Assembly (NCBI RefSeq): GCF_017355875.1
Contig: NZ_JAFEWC010000004.1
Location: 200,989-264,988, forward strand
Source of the DNA: Aridibaculum aurantiacum
GTDB taxonomy: Bacteria; Bacteroidota; Bacteroidia; Chitinophagales; Chitinophagaceae
DNA length: 64,000 nucleotides
Direction: 5' to 3'
The translations under genes and the position numbers were made by a program. The notes beneath the pieces are model-generated. The model did no database searches. It was not told the origin of the DNA and saw only the letters and a program-made list of their open reading frames with translations. This document shows, one piece after another, positions 36,446 through 45,471 of this stretch (its first letter is position 1; each line of letters begins with the position of its first letter).

Positions 36446-37477
36446 TTAGTTGTTTTCAGTTAATTCATTTGCTGTACGAGAAATATTGAAAGCTTCCTGG
36501 TCGGTAGCATCGCCTACCTCTTGTAGTTTACCAAAGGCTGCGGCAGTGGCATATTCCAATACCTGCTGTGGTTCGTGCTGGTTGTATAAGCCATACACCA
36601 GGCCGGCCATAAAACAATCACCACTACCTGAACGGTCTTTTACTCCGTGGCAGGTCCACTCGGGAGAGTTGTATTGCTGGCCGTCTTTATACAACGAAGT
36701 ATAATAAAGCACATCGTTTTGCTTACTATCGAAACGGAATGTATTTGCTACCACTTTACACTTCGGGAACTTCTCCATTACTTCAATTGAAGTTGTTCGT
36801 GCGTGCTCCAGGTAAGCTTCTCTTGTTCCTTTATCGTGAATATGCTCATCTATGGCTGTTCCTAACAAAGTATTTGCAGCCCATATATTGCCCATCACCA
36901 CATCGCAATGCTCCACCAGTTTCGGCATGATCTCGATGGGCTCTTTTCCATACTTCCACAAGCGTGAGCGATAATTAAGATCAACAGATATAGTAATTCC
37001 TTTTCGCGAAGCGGCTTCCACTGCCTCCAGGCATACATCGGCTACGTTCTGGTTAAGCGCAGGACTGATGGCAGAAAAGTCAAACCACTCCACATCGTGC
37101 AGAACTTTGTCCCAGTCAATCATGCCGGTAGTTACCTCAGAAAAAGAAGAATGTTCGCGATCGTATACAACGCTGCCTTTCAGGTCGGCACCGCGCTCAA
37201 GGTAATAGACGCCAATCCTTTTTCCTGCGTAAACAATCGAAGAAGTATAAATGCCTTTGTACTCCAAGTAGTTGATCACATGCTTGCTCATGAAATTGTC
37301 CGGTAGTACCGTGCAATACTTCACCGGCACATTCCAACCGGCCAGCGCTGTAGCTACATTTAGTTCGGCGCCTCCCATGTACAATAGCATAGGATGTTTA
37401 CCCGCAGCATCTTCATGCGATGCAGGAGATATCCTCAGCAGCAGCTCACCAAAGGCCAGGACTTTTTTCTTACGCAT
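36446..37477 (-). CDS. PfkB family sugar kinase, second KDG-kinase-like gene
   Basis: The 343-residue kinase has the PfkB signatures GGAELNVATALAGWNVP near 35-51 and DRSGSGDCFMAGL near 281-293, with catalytic aspartate D287. It resembles the 2-dehydro-3-deoxygluconokinase at 32464 throughout but is clearly diverged (for example VDLNYRSRLWKYGK against IDLNYRKKLWSKQK). Position between uxaC and uxaB1 makes KDG the likely substrate; a different keto-deoxy sugar acid is possible. It is the first gene after a 165-bp gap filled with a repeat. Confidence 0.85.
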   Translation of the reverse strand: MRKKKVLAFGELLLRISPASHEDAAGKHPMLLYMGGAELNVATALAGWNVPVKYCTVLPDNFMSKHVINYLEYKGIYTSSIVYAGKRIGVYYLERGADLKGSVVYDREHSSFSEVTTGMIDWDKVLHDVEWFDFSAISPALNQNVADVCLEAVEAASRKGITISVDLNYRSRLWKYGKEPIEIMPKLVEHCDVVMGNIWAANTLLGTAIDEHIHDKGTREAYLEHARTTSIEVMEKFPKCKVVANTFRFDSKQNDVLYYTSLYKDGQQYNSPEWTCHGVKDRSGSGDCFMAGLVYGLYNQHEPQQVLEYATAAAFGKLQEVGDATDQEAFNISRTANELTENN

Positions 37478-37533
37478 GAATCGGTTTCTTGTTTGGAGTT
37501 GCTAGTTCTGGTTTAAACTTTTTGATTTTAAGT

Positions 37534-37612
37534 TGTCATGCCGACGAAGGAGGCATCCTCATAACATCAAGCGTTTCTTTTTGTATGAAACTCCTCCTTC
37601 GTCGGGGTGACA
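37534..37612. repeat. Inverted repeat with CCGACGAAGGAGG arms
   Basis: Left arm 37534-37553 (core CCGACGAAGGAGG) and right arm 37593-37612 (core CCTCCTTCGTCGG) pair at 18 of 20 positions around a 39-base centre. It fills most of the gap between uxaC and the second sugar kinase gene. I know this type as a dispersed intergenic repeat of Bacteroidota genomes, from memory. Confidence 0.75.
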
Positions 37613-37625
37613 TAATCTTCTTACA

Positions 37626-37656
37626 GATCACTGATCAACCAATCAACTGGTCAACT
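37626..37656. repeat. ATCAACTG-rich tract across the uxaC stop codon, copy 1
   Basis: The tract contains GATCAACCAATCAACTGGTC and overlaps the uxaC stop (37643-37645), so the last residues of UxaC are encoded by it. A very similar tract lies at 39213-39246 just behind uxaA. Confidence 0.5.
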
Positions 37657-39085
37657 CCTTAGCTTTCACGTTTTCATCCAAACACTGCCAGTTGAAGTAG
37701 TTCTTCGCATTGTGGAAGCAGATATCCTGCACCACTTCACCTACCCATGCAATATCATTTGGTAATTCTCCTGCTTCAATCTCTTCACCAAACAGGTTAC
37801 AAAGTATCCTGCGGAAATACTCGTGGCGAGGGAATGACAGGAAGCTGCGGCTGTCTGTAAGCATACCTACAAAACGGCTTAAGAGTCCCATGTTGCTCAG
37901 GGCATTCATCTGCTTGATCATTCCATCTTTCTGATCCAGGAACCACCATGCACTACCAAACTGGATTTTACCAGCCACCGATCCGTCGTTGAAGTTGCCA
38001 ATCATGGTTGCCATCAGTTCGTTGTCGGCAGGGTTCAGGTTGTAAAGAATGGTCTTTGTTAGTTTGTCTTGTCCTTCCAATCGGCTAAGGAACTTAGAGA
38101 GGTTGCGGCCTTGTTGAAAATCGCCAATAGAGTCCCAACCGGTGTCAGGACCTAACTGCTTAAGCATGCGACTGTTGTTGTTGCGTAGTGCACCCAGGTG
38201 ATACTGCTGTACCCAGCCTCTTTCCCAGTCCCACTCAGCAAACTGTACCAGCATAAACGATTTGAACTTTCTTCTTTCGATGTCGTTCAAATCTGTTCCG
38301 CCGCGTACTTTATCAAAAATTGCAGACACTTCCGCATCTGTATAATCTTCAGCATAAATTTCTTCCAGACCATGATCGCTTACGCCACATCCATTGGCAG
38401 CAAAGAAATCATGACGACTCTTGAGTGCATCCAGGTATTCCTGCAGCGAGCCCACACTTACGTTAGCCGCTTTTTCTATACGCCCAACATAGTTGTTGAA
38501 GTTGCCTGTATTGTCAACATTCATAGCCGTATCAGGACGGAAAGCAGGAAGGATAGGAACTTCAAAGCCATCTGCTTTTATCTGCTGGTGTTGCAGCAGG
38601 TCATCAGCAGGATCATCCGTAGTACAGATCAGCTTCACATTCATCTTGCGGATCAGGTTGCGCACAGAGTATTCAGGTGTCTGAAGTTTAGCGGTACACT
38701 CATCATATATTTCACGCGCTGTATCTGGTCCCAGCACCTTGTGCACATCAAAGTAGCGCTGAAGCTCCAGGTGCGTCCAATGGTACAGCGGGTTGCGTAG
38801 TGTGTAAGGAACTGTTTCTGCCCATTTTTCAAACTTGGCATAATCTGGCTGGTCGCCGGTGCAATAGCTTTCATCCACACCGTTGGTACGCATAGCGCGC
38901 CACTTGTAGTGGTCGCCATACAGCCATATCTGCGTCAGGTTTTCAAATTGTTTATCTTCTGCTATTTGCCCCTGCGGCAGGTGGCAGTGATAATCAATTA
39001 TTGGCATCTGCTTAGCAAACTCGTGGTAAAGCCGCTCAGCAGTTTTATTTTTCAGTAAGAAGTTCTCGTCTAAGAAATTTTTCAT
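37643..39085 (-). CDS. uxaC: Glucuronate/galacturonate isomerase (uronate isomerase)
   Basis: The 480-residue enzyme converts D-galacturonate to D-tagaturonate (and D-glucuronate to D-fructuronate), the first step after uptake. Of the amidohydrolase fold, it shows the metal ligands H33 and H35 in IIDYHCHLPQG, with ICTTDDPADDL near 150-161 and LTDSRSFLSFPRHEYFRRIL near 412-431, all family signatures. The size is normal. It lies between uxaA and the second PfkB kinase, with repeats in both flanking gaps; its last codons lie in a repeat tract. Confidence 0.94.
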   Translation of the reverse strand: MKNFLDENFLLKNKTAERLYHEFAKQMPIIDYHCHLPQGQIAEDKQFENLTQIWLYGDHYKWRAMRTNGVDESYCTGDQPDYAKFEKWAETVPYTLRNPLYHWTHLELQRYFDVHKVLGPDTAREIYDECTAKLQTPEYSVRNLIRKMNVKLICTTDDPADDLLQHQQIKADGFEVPILPAFRPDTAMNVDNTGNFNNYVGRIEKAANVSVGSLQEYLDALKSRHDFFAANGCGVSDHGLEEIYAEDYTDAEVSAIFDKVRGGTDLNDIERRKFKSFMLVQFAEWDWERGWVQQYHLGALRNNNSRMLKQLGPDTGWDSIGDFQQGRNLSKFLSRLEGQDKLTKTILYNLNPADNELMATMIGNFNDGSVAGKIQFGSAWWFLDQKDGMIKQMNALSNMGLLSRFVGMLTDSRSFLSFPRHEYFRRILCNLFGEEIEAGELPNDIAWVGEVVQDICFHNAKNYFNWQCLDENVKAKELTS

Positions 39086-39105
39086 TTTATCAGCTTTAGT
39101 TCCGT

Positions 39106-39153
39106 GAGCAACATCGTTGTGTCACTCACTTGTGCGGTTTATTCATTATTCGG
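39106..39153. repeat. Dispersed repeat ACATCGTTG type, copy 2, next to a GGAGGC/GCCTCC palindrome
   Basis: ACATCGTTGTGTCACTCACT and then TTTATTCATTATTC match 33578-33627. Directly behind it the palindrome GGAGGCCTCAGCCTCC (39152-39167) begins. The rest of the uxaC-uxaA gap holds a further tract at 39213. Confidence 0.5.
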
Positions 39154-39212
39154 AGGCCTCAGCCTCCTATATAGTTTCTGCTCTGTGCTAACACTTATGC
39201 AGTTGGTTTTTT

Positions 39213-39246
39213 ACCAATCAACTGATCAACAAATCAACTGAACAAC
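39213..39246. repeat. ATCAACTG-rich tract behind uxaA, copy 2
   Basis: The tract contains CCAATCAACTGATCAACAAA and ATCAACTGAACAAC and touches the uxaA stop codon (39248-39250). It matches the tract at the uxaC stop in sequence and in position relative to the gene end. Confidence 0.5.
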
Positions 39247-39247
39247 T

Positions 39248-40900
39248 TTACAGAGACACACCACGCTTCCAAGGAATGAAATCATCCTGCCCGTTGATAA
39301 CAGATTTAGCAGGTACTTCACCACTTGCTACTTTGATCACGTATTCCAATATTCTTTCACCAGCTTCTTCAATGGTCTCTTCACCTTCTATCACCGTACC
39401 TGTATTGATGTCGATGATGTCTTTCATTCTCTCGTACAACTTCGTATTGCTCGATACTTTCAATACCGGCGCAATCGGGTTACCTGTTGGTGTACCAAGA
39501 CCAGTTGTAAACAATACGATGTTAGCACCAGATCCAACTTCAGCTGTTGTAGACTCCACATCATTACCTGGCGTACACAATAAGTTCAAACCTGGTTTGG
39601 TTACTTTTTCCGGGTAATCCAATACATCTACTACAGGAGAAGTACCACCTTTTTTAGCAGCACCTGCACTCTTAATAGCATCAGTTATCAAACCATCTTT
39701 AATGTTACCCGGAGAAGGATTCATATCAAAACCAGAACCTGCAGCTACAGCACTCTTTGCATATTTGCGCATGATATCAATAAAGCGAATTGCACTTTCT
39801 TCGTTCACACACCTGTCGCTTATTTCTTGCTCTACACCGCAAAGCTCAGGAAACTCAGAAAGGATTACTGTACCGCCGGCTGCTACTAACAAGTCACTGG
39901 TGTAACCAATAGCAGGGTTTGCAGAAATACCAGAGAAACCATCAGAACCACCACACTCCAAACCAATGCAAAGCTTGCTGATAGGAGCTGGTTGTCTTTC
40001 AGCCTGGTTAGCTATCACCAAGCCAGCAAATGTTTGCTTCAGTGCTTTAGAGATAAGATCAGACTCCAGTCCTTCTCTTTGTTGCTCTAAGATGTATAAA
40101 GGCTTATCGAAATTAGGAGCACGTTTAGCAATCTCTTCTTCCAGCATTGGTATTTGCGCATTCTGGCAACCAAGGCTAAGAACAGTTGCTCCTGCTACGT
40201 TAGGGTGTGTGATATAACCAGCCAATAAACCACACAGTGTTTGCGCATCTTGGCGAATTCCTCCACATCCACCTTCGTGAGTGATGAATTTTACACCATC
40301 AATATTTTTAAACAGGCGCTCTGTTTTTAGTGTAGTGTTATCATCCTGGAAGTCTGCTTCCAAGATTTGCTGTACAGAAGAACCAGCAGAATACAACTGC
40401 TTCAGTTGTTGTGCAAAAGACTGGTATTTCTTAGGACGGCCATAACCAAGCTCATCTACCAGTGCTTCTTTCAATACTTCTACATTCCTGTTTTCGCAGA
40501 ATACTAAAGGAATAACTAACCAGTAGTTAGCTGTACCCACACTACCATCGGTGCGGTGAAAACCCATGAAGGTTTTTTCCTGCAGCTTCGTTACATCTGG
40601 CTTATGCCAATCTATTCTTCTTGCACCCAGCTGGAAAGGATTTGATGCATGCTTTACATTGCTGGTAGAGATACGTGCACCGGCAGGTATAGCTTCTTGC
40701 GCTTTTCCTACCAATACACCATACATATGAAGTTCATCACCTGGCTGCAGGTCAGCCTCTGTGAATTTATGTTTAGCGGGAATGTCTTCCACTACTGTAT
40801 ACGTTTGGTCATTTAGTTGTACCTGCTCTCCCTTTGCGATGTCGCGTAGGGCAACAATCACATTATCGGCAGGGTGAACCTTTAAAATGCTCTTTTTCAT
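39248..40900 (-). CDS. uxaA: Altronate dehydratase
   Basis: The 550-residue enzyme dehydrates D-altronate to 2-dehydro-3-deoxygluconate. It has an N-terminal SAF domain (about 1-85, HPADNVIVALRDIAKGEQV) and the C-terminal galactarate/altronate dehydratase domain with FITHEGGCGGIRQDAQTL near 208-225, GLECGGSDGFSGISANPAIG near 310-329, and LCTPGNDVESTTAEVGSG near 453-470. Length matches the fused form. It overlaps no gene but is 11 bp after uxaB2, so both are surely co-transcribed. Confidence 0.94.
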   Translation of the reverse strand: MKKSILKVHPADNVIVALRDIAKGEQVQLNDQTYTVVEDIPAKHKFTEADLQPGDELHMYGVLVGKAQEAIPAGARISTSNVKHASNPFQLGARRIDWHKPDVTKLQEKTFMGFHRTDGSVGTANYWLVIPLVFCENRNVEVLKEALVDELGYGRPKKYQSFAQQLKQLYSAGSSVQQILEADFQDDNTTLKTERLFKNIDGVKFITHEGGCGGIRQDAQTLCGLLAGYITHPNVAGATVLSLGCQNAQIPMLEEEIAKRAPNFDKPLYILEQQREGLESDLISKALKQTFAGLVIANQAERQPAPISKLCIGLECGGSDGFSGISANPAIGYTSDLLVAAGGTVILSEFPELCGVEQEISDRCVNEESAIRFIDIMRKYAKSAVAAGSGFDMNPSPGNIKDGLITDAIKSAGAAKKGGTSPVVDVLDYPEKVTKPGLNLLCTPGNDVESTTAEVGSGANIVLFTTGLGTPTGNPIAPVLKVSSNTKLYERMKDIIDINTGTVIEGEETIEEAGERILEYVIKVASGEVPAKSVINGQDDFIPWKRGVSL

Positions 40901-40911
40901 GATTGTAAAGT

Positions 40912-42432
40912 TTATGCTACTTGTTTTTCTGGTTGTAATTTTTGTATCGCTTCTATTATATCAGGTGCTTGTAAAGCCTGCAGCCAATTTACCACCGCTT
41001 CTTCAAAACCGGGCAGTTCTGCCAGGTTCATGCCCCACAATTCATTATCAGTTAATACGGCGTTCACTACCTGCTGTACATCGTTCAGTGCCCATTTGGC
41101 CGCATACAGTGGCGCGTTATCATCCTGTATAAGGTAGCGTTTGCCATTGGCTGTGCCATAGTACCTGCCCATGTCTTCTTTGCCATTCATGAACAAGATA
41201 TGTGCAGCAAAACCAAGCGCCATCAACTCGGGAACAGCGGATGTCTGCTGGTAGTGTTGCATCAATACCGGTACATTTCTCCGCTTCATCTTTTGCGAAT
41301 AGTGCAGGCAAATGCTTATCCAGGTATGATGCAGGTATGGGTTTCTGAATCTATCGAGCACTTGTGCAGCAAAAGCATCTATTTCATCTTTGGCTACATA
41401 ATAAGGAATGGCAGGTGCTATTTCCTCCAACATCAGCTGGCGGATGTAGCGCTCCATCACAGGGTGCTCCATAGCTTCTTTCACAGTTTCTATTCCTGCC
41501 ATAAAACATAGGCCGGATGCAAAGGTATGAACACCATTGAGCAGGCGAAGCTTTAATTCCTGGAATACTTCTATATCCTCCGCTATTATTATTCCTTTTC
41601 CTGCTTTGCTAAAAGAAAGAACTTCTTTTACTGAAGGATCAGATGACTCAATGAACCAGCCGCAGAAGCTTTCGCTTATTACCTGCAGGTTGTCTTCGTA
41701 ACCTAGTTCAGGATCGGAAGTGCGGATATCAGGAAATGCGTGGTATGGTATCAGCCGGTCTACCAGCGAATGGCAGAACTTGTTGGAGTTCTCTAGCCAA
41801 TCCATAAACGCCAGTTCCATGTCATTTATGTGTGCTAACTCCAGCATGATGGCCTCCATGCGCTGGCCATTGATCGGTATAAGTTCTGTCGGTATTATTA
41901 CAAGACCTTTTGCAGGATCGCCATTAAATACTTTATATCGCTCGTGCAAAAACGCGAGTAACATACCGGCAAAAGATGCTGGCGGATGGGCAAGAATATC
42001 ATCCTGCGAGTCAGGCGCCAGGCTTACTTCGTGCGTATCGGCAATTACTACCTGCAGGTCTGGATTGGCTGCGGTTGCAAGCACTTCATTCCACTGCTCT
42101 TTTGCATGAAGCAAACGGCTTATAGAAGCATTGATCACACGCTCCTCTACCACCTTACCATTTTCTACGCCACGCGATATTTGTGTAAATAGCAAGTCCT
42201 GTTGCTGCAGGTCAGTACTATGTACATCATAGGGGCTGTTGCTCACAATAACGATCCGGCCATTGAAAATACCTTGCTGGTTTGCTTTATCAATGAAGTA
42301 ATCTGGAATGCCACGAGAAAGAACTCCAGTACCAAACTGCAACACCTTTTCCGGCAGGCTAAAGATTTCCTTTCGCGGAAGGGTGACTGCCCCTGGATCA
42401 ATATCTGGAAGTAGTTTTTGTGACAGTTTCAT
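40912..42432 (-). CDS. Tagaturonate reductase-like polyol dehydrogenase, copy 2
   Basis: The 506-residue protein has the same layout as the uxaB1 product: VLQFGTGVLSRGIPDYFID at the N-terminus, the KxxxxNxxH motif in ELKLRLLNGVHT, and LGYEDNLQVISESFCGWFIE. The nucleotide-binding turn (GTGVLSRG) differs from copy 1 (GEGNFLRA). It lies directly before uxaA, so D-tagaturonate is a sensible substrate; D-fructuronate to D-mannonate is the alternative and would make UxaA-independent use of glucuronate possible. It starts 73 bp after the pectate lyase gene. Confidence 0.85.
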   Translation of the reverse strand: MKLSQKLLPDIDPGAVTLPRKEIFSLPEKVLQFGTGVLSRGIPDYFIDKANQQGIFNGRIVIVSNSPYDVHSTDLQQQDLLFTQISRGVENGKVVEERVINASISRLLHAKEQWNEVLATAANPDLQVVIADTHEVSLAPDSQDDILAHPPASFAGMLLAFLHERYKVFNGDPAKGLVIIPTELIPINGQRMEAIMLELAHINDMELAFMDWLENSNKFCHSLVDRLIPYHAFPDIRTSDPELGYEDNLQVISESFCGWFIESSDPSVKEVLSFSKAGKGIIIAEDIEVFQELKLRLLNGVHTFASGLCFMAGIETVKEAMEHPVMERYIRQLMLEEIAPAIPYYVAKDEIDAFAAQVLDRFRNPYLHHTWISICLHYSQKMKRRNVPVLMQHYQQTSAVPELMALGFAAHILFMNGKEDMGRYYGTANGKRYLIQDDNAPLYAAKWALNDVQQVVNAVLTDNELWGMNLAELPGFEEAVVNWLQALQAPDIIEAIQKLQPEKQVA

Positions 42433-42505
42433 CTGGCTCCTTATTATAATCGTTTGTTATTGGCTTTAATAGAAAGTGTGTTGTTTTTGAAAGGCTCTAT
42501 GAACA

Positions 42506-43564
42506 TTATTTTTTGCTGACTGCTGATTTCCATCTTGGATAATCTTTGGAAAGTAAGTCATCGGGCCAGCTGCCGTACCAGCCGTAGCCTACACGCCTTT
42601 CCACTTCTATCTCTTCCAGCTTATATTTCTTTACACCATCTCTTCCTGAGAAGAAAGGACGGTTGGTATCTATCTCGTAATACCTGGCCCATGTAACACC
42701 ATTAGGTTCTGCTACCAGTACGCGGTCGCGTCCTTTTGGTTGTGTAGGGTCGGCAATAATCTTGGCTGTATAACCCTTGATGGCAGACGCTTTTAGCCAA
42801 TCTACAGCACCGTCCACAGCTTGTATAACTTTGTCTGAAGGAGCGGGTACACGCATCAGGAATTCTACAATGCCCACCGTTTCCAAAGCTGTTAATCCGG
42901 GCAATTCATATTTACGTGCAGTAGCCGGTTTCAAGGTGATAGGATCGTATTGTGCAGCCCAACCGCTTAGTTTGTTGTTTACTACCAGCTGGGTTCGCAG
43001 GATAGATTCAACACCTTTCTCAATAGCCGCACTTGCTCTTGGTATGAAAGAAGCATTCAAGGCTTCAGTTCCATTTTTCTTTTCTACCACATCCTGCAGC
43101 AGGTTTAGCACATTGGCGATGGCGTTGTCATTGTAAGTGATCTGCCCACGGTAACCGCTATGATCAGGATAGAATTGCGGCCAGCCACCTGTTGGGTACT
43201 GCGCTTGCAGCAGGTATTCTATTCCTCTTTCTGCGGCTTGCAGGTATGCAGGATTCTGGTGCTTTTTGTACGCCTGCAGTAGTATTTTTATTTCTTTTAC
43301 TGTAGAATGGTTATCAATGGTGGCATCATTATTCTTTCCTTGCGCCAGAACCTGCTTCTTTTCCTGCTCAGAAAGCGTGACATTGTAATCTACTTTCTTA
43401 CTGTTGTAATGCTTCGACCAGCCGCCAACACTTCTTTGAAAAAGCAACACGTTATCGGCTACTTTGTCCTGCGCTATGGCTGACGTATAAAAAACAAGTA
43501 TTGCACCCATTATAGATGCACACATTGCTGCTCGTTTCAGGTATGATTTACTTTGCTTTAGCAT
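42506..43564 (-). CDS. Secreted pectate lyase, PL10 family
   Basis: The 352-residue enzyme cuts de-esterified homogalacturonan by beta-elimination. A signal peptide with a long n-region ends near FYTSAIAQ. PL10 signatures are VGGWSKHY, IDNHSTVKEIKILLQAY, YPTGGWPQFYPD, ITYNDNAIANVLNLL and WARYYEIDTNRPFFSGRDG, the last containing the catalytic arginine region. It overlaps the upstream GH105 gene by 17 bp, so translation is coupled. The products would be unsaturated oligogalacturonides, which GH105 partly handles. Confidence 0.92.
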   Translation of the reverse strand: MLKQSKSYLKRAAMCASIMGAILVFYTSAIAQDKVADNVLLFQRSVGGWSKHYNSKKVDYNVTLSEQEKKQVLAQGKNNDATIDNHSTVKEIKILLQAYKKHQNPAYLQAAERGIEYLLQAQYPTGGWPQFYPDHSGYRGQITYNDNAIANVLNLLQDVVEKKNGTEALNASFIPRASAAIEKGVESILRTQLVVNNKLSGWAAQYDPITLKPATARKYELPGLTALETVGIVEFLMRVPAPSDKVIQAVDGAVDWLKASAIKGYTAKIIADPTQPKGRDRVLVAEPNGVTWARYYEIDTNRPFFSGRDGVKKYKLEEIEVERRVGYGWYGSWPDDLLSKDYPRWKSAVSKK

Positions 43565-45464
43565 TTGCAGGTTGTTGTAACAGCCACTTCACAAGGTCCT
43601 GTGCTGCTTTATGATTTTGATATTCCAGGGGAATTTTTCTACCGTCGATGTATTCGTTGTACAGCCAGGGATCGCCTACGGCAAATACGGCACCTTTACC
43701 ATATTTAGCAACGGCTATAATATTGTCTCCACCTTCTTTTACTATGGCTTGCGCCGGGGCAGAAAGATCAAGTGTGCTGATCTCTTTCAGGAAGACTTTC
43801 TTAGCTGTTTTAAAAATTGGATTGTTGGCAGGTATGGTAATAGCGCCTTGTTCGTACACATTATTCTTTACCATGTTGCGGCCATCGTTGTTGAAACGAA
43901 TGCCAAACTTTTGCGTAAGTATGTTGATCTTATCGAGATCTGAATTACCAGCATCGTTGGTAAAAACAGCCAATACGCCGCCAGCTTTTACCCACTCAGC
44001 AATGGCTGTAGCAGATTGCTCATCCATGTAGTTAGGTTTAGCTGTTTCTTTTTCAGTATCAGGATCTATGATGATGAAAACATTTGCCTGTGCAAGATTT
44101 TGCCTGGTTGGTGCTTCTTTTAGAGTGGCAGTTTTTGCACCATTGTACTGAAACAAATCGCCCATGAGCGAGAAGCCGCTGTTGCTCATGTCATCCCAGG
44201 TGTAGTGGTAACTTCTTTCACCTACCACCGCATCTTTACGAAACTCGTTGTTGAAGTAGTTGTCCAGCAAAACCGTTTTGCCCCTGCCGATGTTCAGTTG
44301 AGGCTGTACTTCCATTTCGTTGGCTGCTTTCAAAAAAGCACCCATACCCTTTGGATCGTTGTCTATCACTTTTTCGCTCAGGTAATATTCATAGCTACCA
44401 TCACGGTATGGTTTTCCGCCCAGGCCAGATACACTAACCGTTCCTGCAAGAATGGTGTTGCCAGATGCATCTTTTTTAATGAACTGCTTCAGCATTCCCT
44501 GCCATGCCTTGTTAGCAACGGCCATGTGTTTTTGATCAAGATAACCTTTACGAACTCCTTTAGCAATAGCGTAAGTAAACATAGCTGAAGCAGATGCTTC
44601 TACATAGTTTCCTTTCTGGCCACCTTTATCCAGCACCTGGTACCACAATCCATTTTTAGGATCCTGTACTTTGGTTACCGCAACAGTAAGGCGATTTAAG
44701 ATATTCACCAGGTCCTTTCGCTGTGGGTGATTTGCAGGAAAATGATCCAGCACATCTACAAGTGCCATAGCATACCAGCCCATTGCTCGCCCCCAAAAAT
44801 TAGGAGAAACGCCTGTTTCTTTATTGGCCCATTGTTGTTCTTTTGATTCGTCCCATCCGTGGTACAGCAGTCCTGTTTTAGCATCGCGTGCATGTTTCTC
44901 CATCAGGATAAACTGGCGGGCAATTTCATTGAAAGCTGTATCATCTTTGGCCAGCAAAGCATATTCTGCATAGAAAGGCTGACCCATGTACAAGCCATCA
45001 AGCCACATTTGGTTGGTGTAGATCTTCTTGTGCCAAAAGCCGCCTTCGGTGGTGCGTGGATGGCTACGTAGCTGATCACGCAGTTGGGTAGCTGCTCTCC
45101 AGTATTTTTCTTTACCGGTAACCCTGTAAAGCAGTAACAGGATCTTGCCGTTGTTTACATGGTCTATGTTGTATTCATCAGGTTGGTAGCCTTTTATCTT
45201 GCCGCTGTTGTCTACATAAAAATCCATGCTCTTCTGGATGTAGTTGTAATAAAGCGGGTCGCCTGTTCTTTTCCAGATGCCCTCAATGCCTTTTAAGAAA
45301 ACGCCTTGGTCGTAAGACCATTTTGCAGGTTTGTCCTGTACCAGCGCAAAAGAATCTGCCCACAGCTTCATTACTGTAGAAGCCAATTGCTGGCTTACCG
45401 GCTGTTGAGCTTCTGCCAGTTGAACTACTAAAAGCGCTACTATTCCTATCAAAAGTTTTTTCAT
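43548..45464 (-). CDS. Unsaturated rhamnogalacturonyl hydrolase, GH105, with C-terminal DUF4350-like domain
   Basis: The 638-residue secreted protein (signal peptide to about residue 20) removes the unsaturated uronic acid from the end of pectin oligomers. The (alpha/alpha)6 catalytic part covers about 25-375, with the catalytic aspartate D156 in MWLDGLYMGQPFYAEY and GRAMGWYAMALVDVLD near 224-239. A second domain from about 395 to 630 (GKTVLLDNYFNNE, VFIIIDPDTEKE, GGVLAVFTNDAGNSD, YGKGAVFAVGDPWLYNEYIDG) matches a DUF4350/glutamine-amidotransferase-like fold often fused to GH105 in Bacteroidota. The role of that domain is unknown. It is 7 bp after the GH28 gene and overlaps the PL10 gene. Confidence 0.9.
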   Translation of the reverse strand: MKKLLIGIVALLVVQLAEAQQPVSQQLASTVMKLWADSFALVQDKPAKWSYDQGVFLKGIEGIWKRTGDPLYYNYIQKSMDFYVDNSGKIKGYQPDEYNIDHVNNGKILLLLYRVTGKEKYWRAATQLRDQLRSHPRTTEGGFWHKKIYTNQMWLDGLYMGQPFYAEYALLAKDDTAFNEIARQFILMEKHARDAKTGLLYHGWDESKEQQWANKETGVSPNFWGRAMGWYAMALVDVLDHFPANHPQRKDLVNILNRLTVAVTKVQDPKNGLWYQVLDKGGQKGNYVEASASAMFTYAIAKGVRKGYLDQKHMAVANKAWQGMLKQFIKKDASGNTILAGTVSVSGLGGKPYRDGSYEYYLSEKVIDNDPKGMGAFLKAANEMEVQPQLNIGRGKTVLLDNYFNNEFRKDAVVGERSYHYTWDDMSNSGFSLMGDLFQYNGAKTATLKEAPTRQNLAQANVFIIIDPDTEKETAKPNYMDEQSATAIAEWVKAGGVLAVFTNDAGNSDLDKINILTQKFGIRFNNDGRNMVKNNVYEQGAITIPANNPIFKTAKKVFLKEISTLDLSAPAQAIVKEGGDNIIAVAKYGKGAVFAVGDPWLYNEYIDGRKIPLEYQNHKAAQDLVKWLLQQPANAKAK

Positions 45465-45471
45465 CCAGTCT

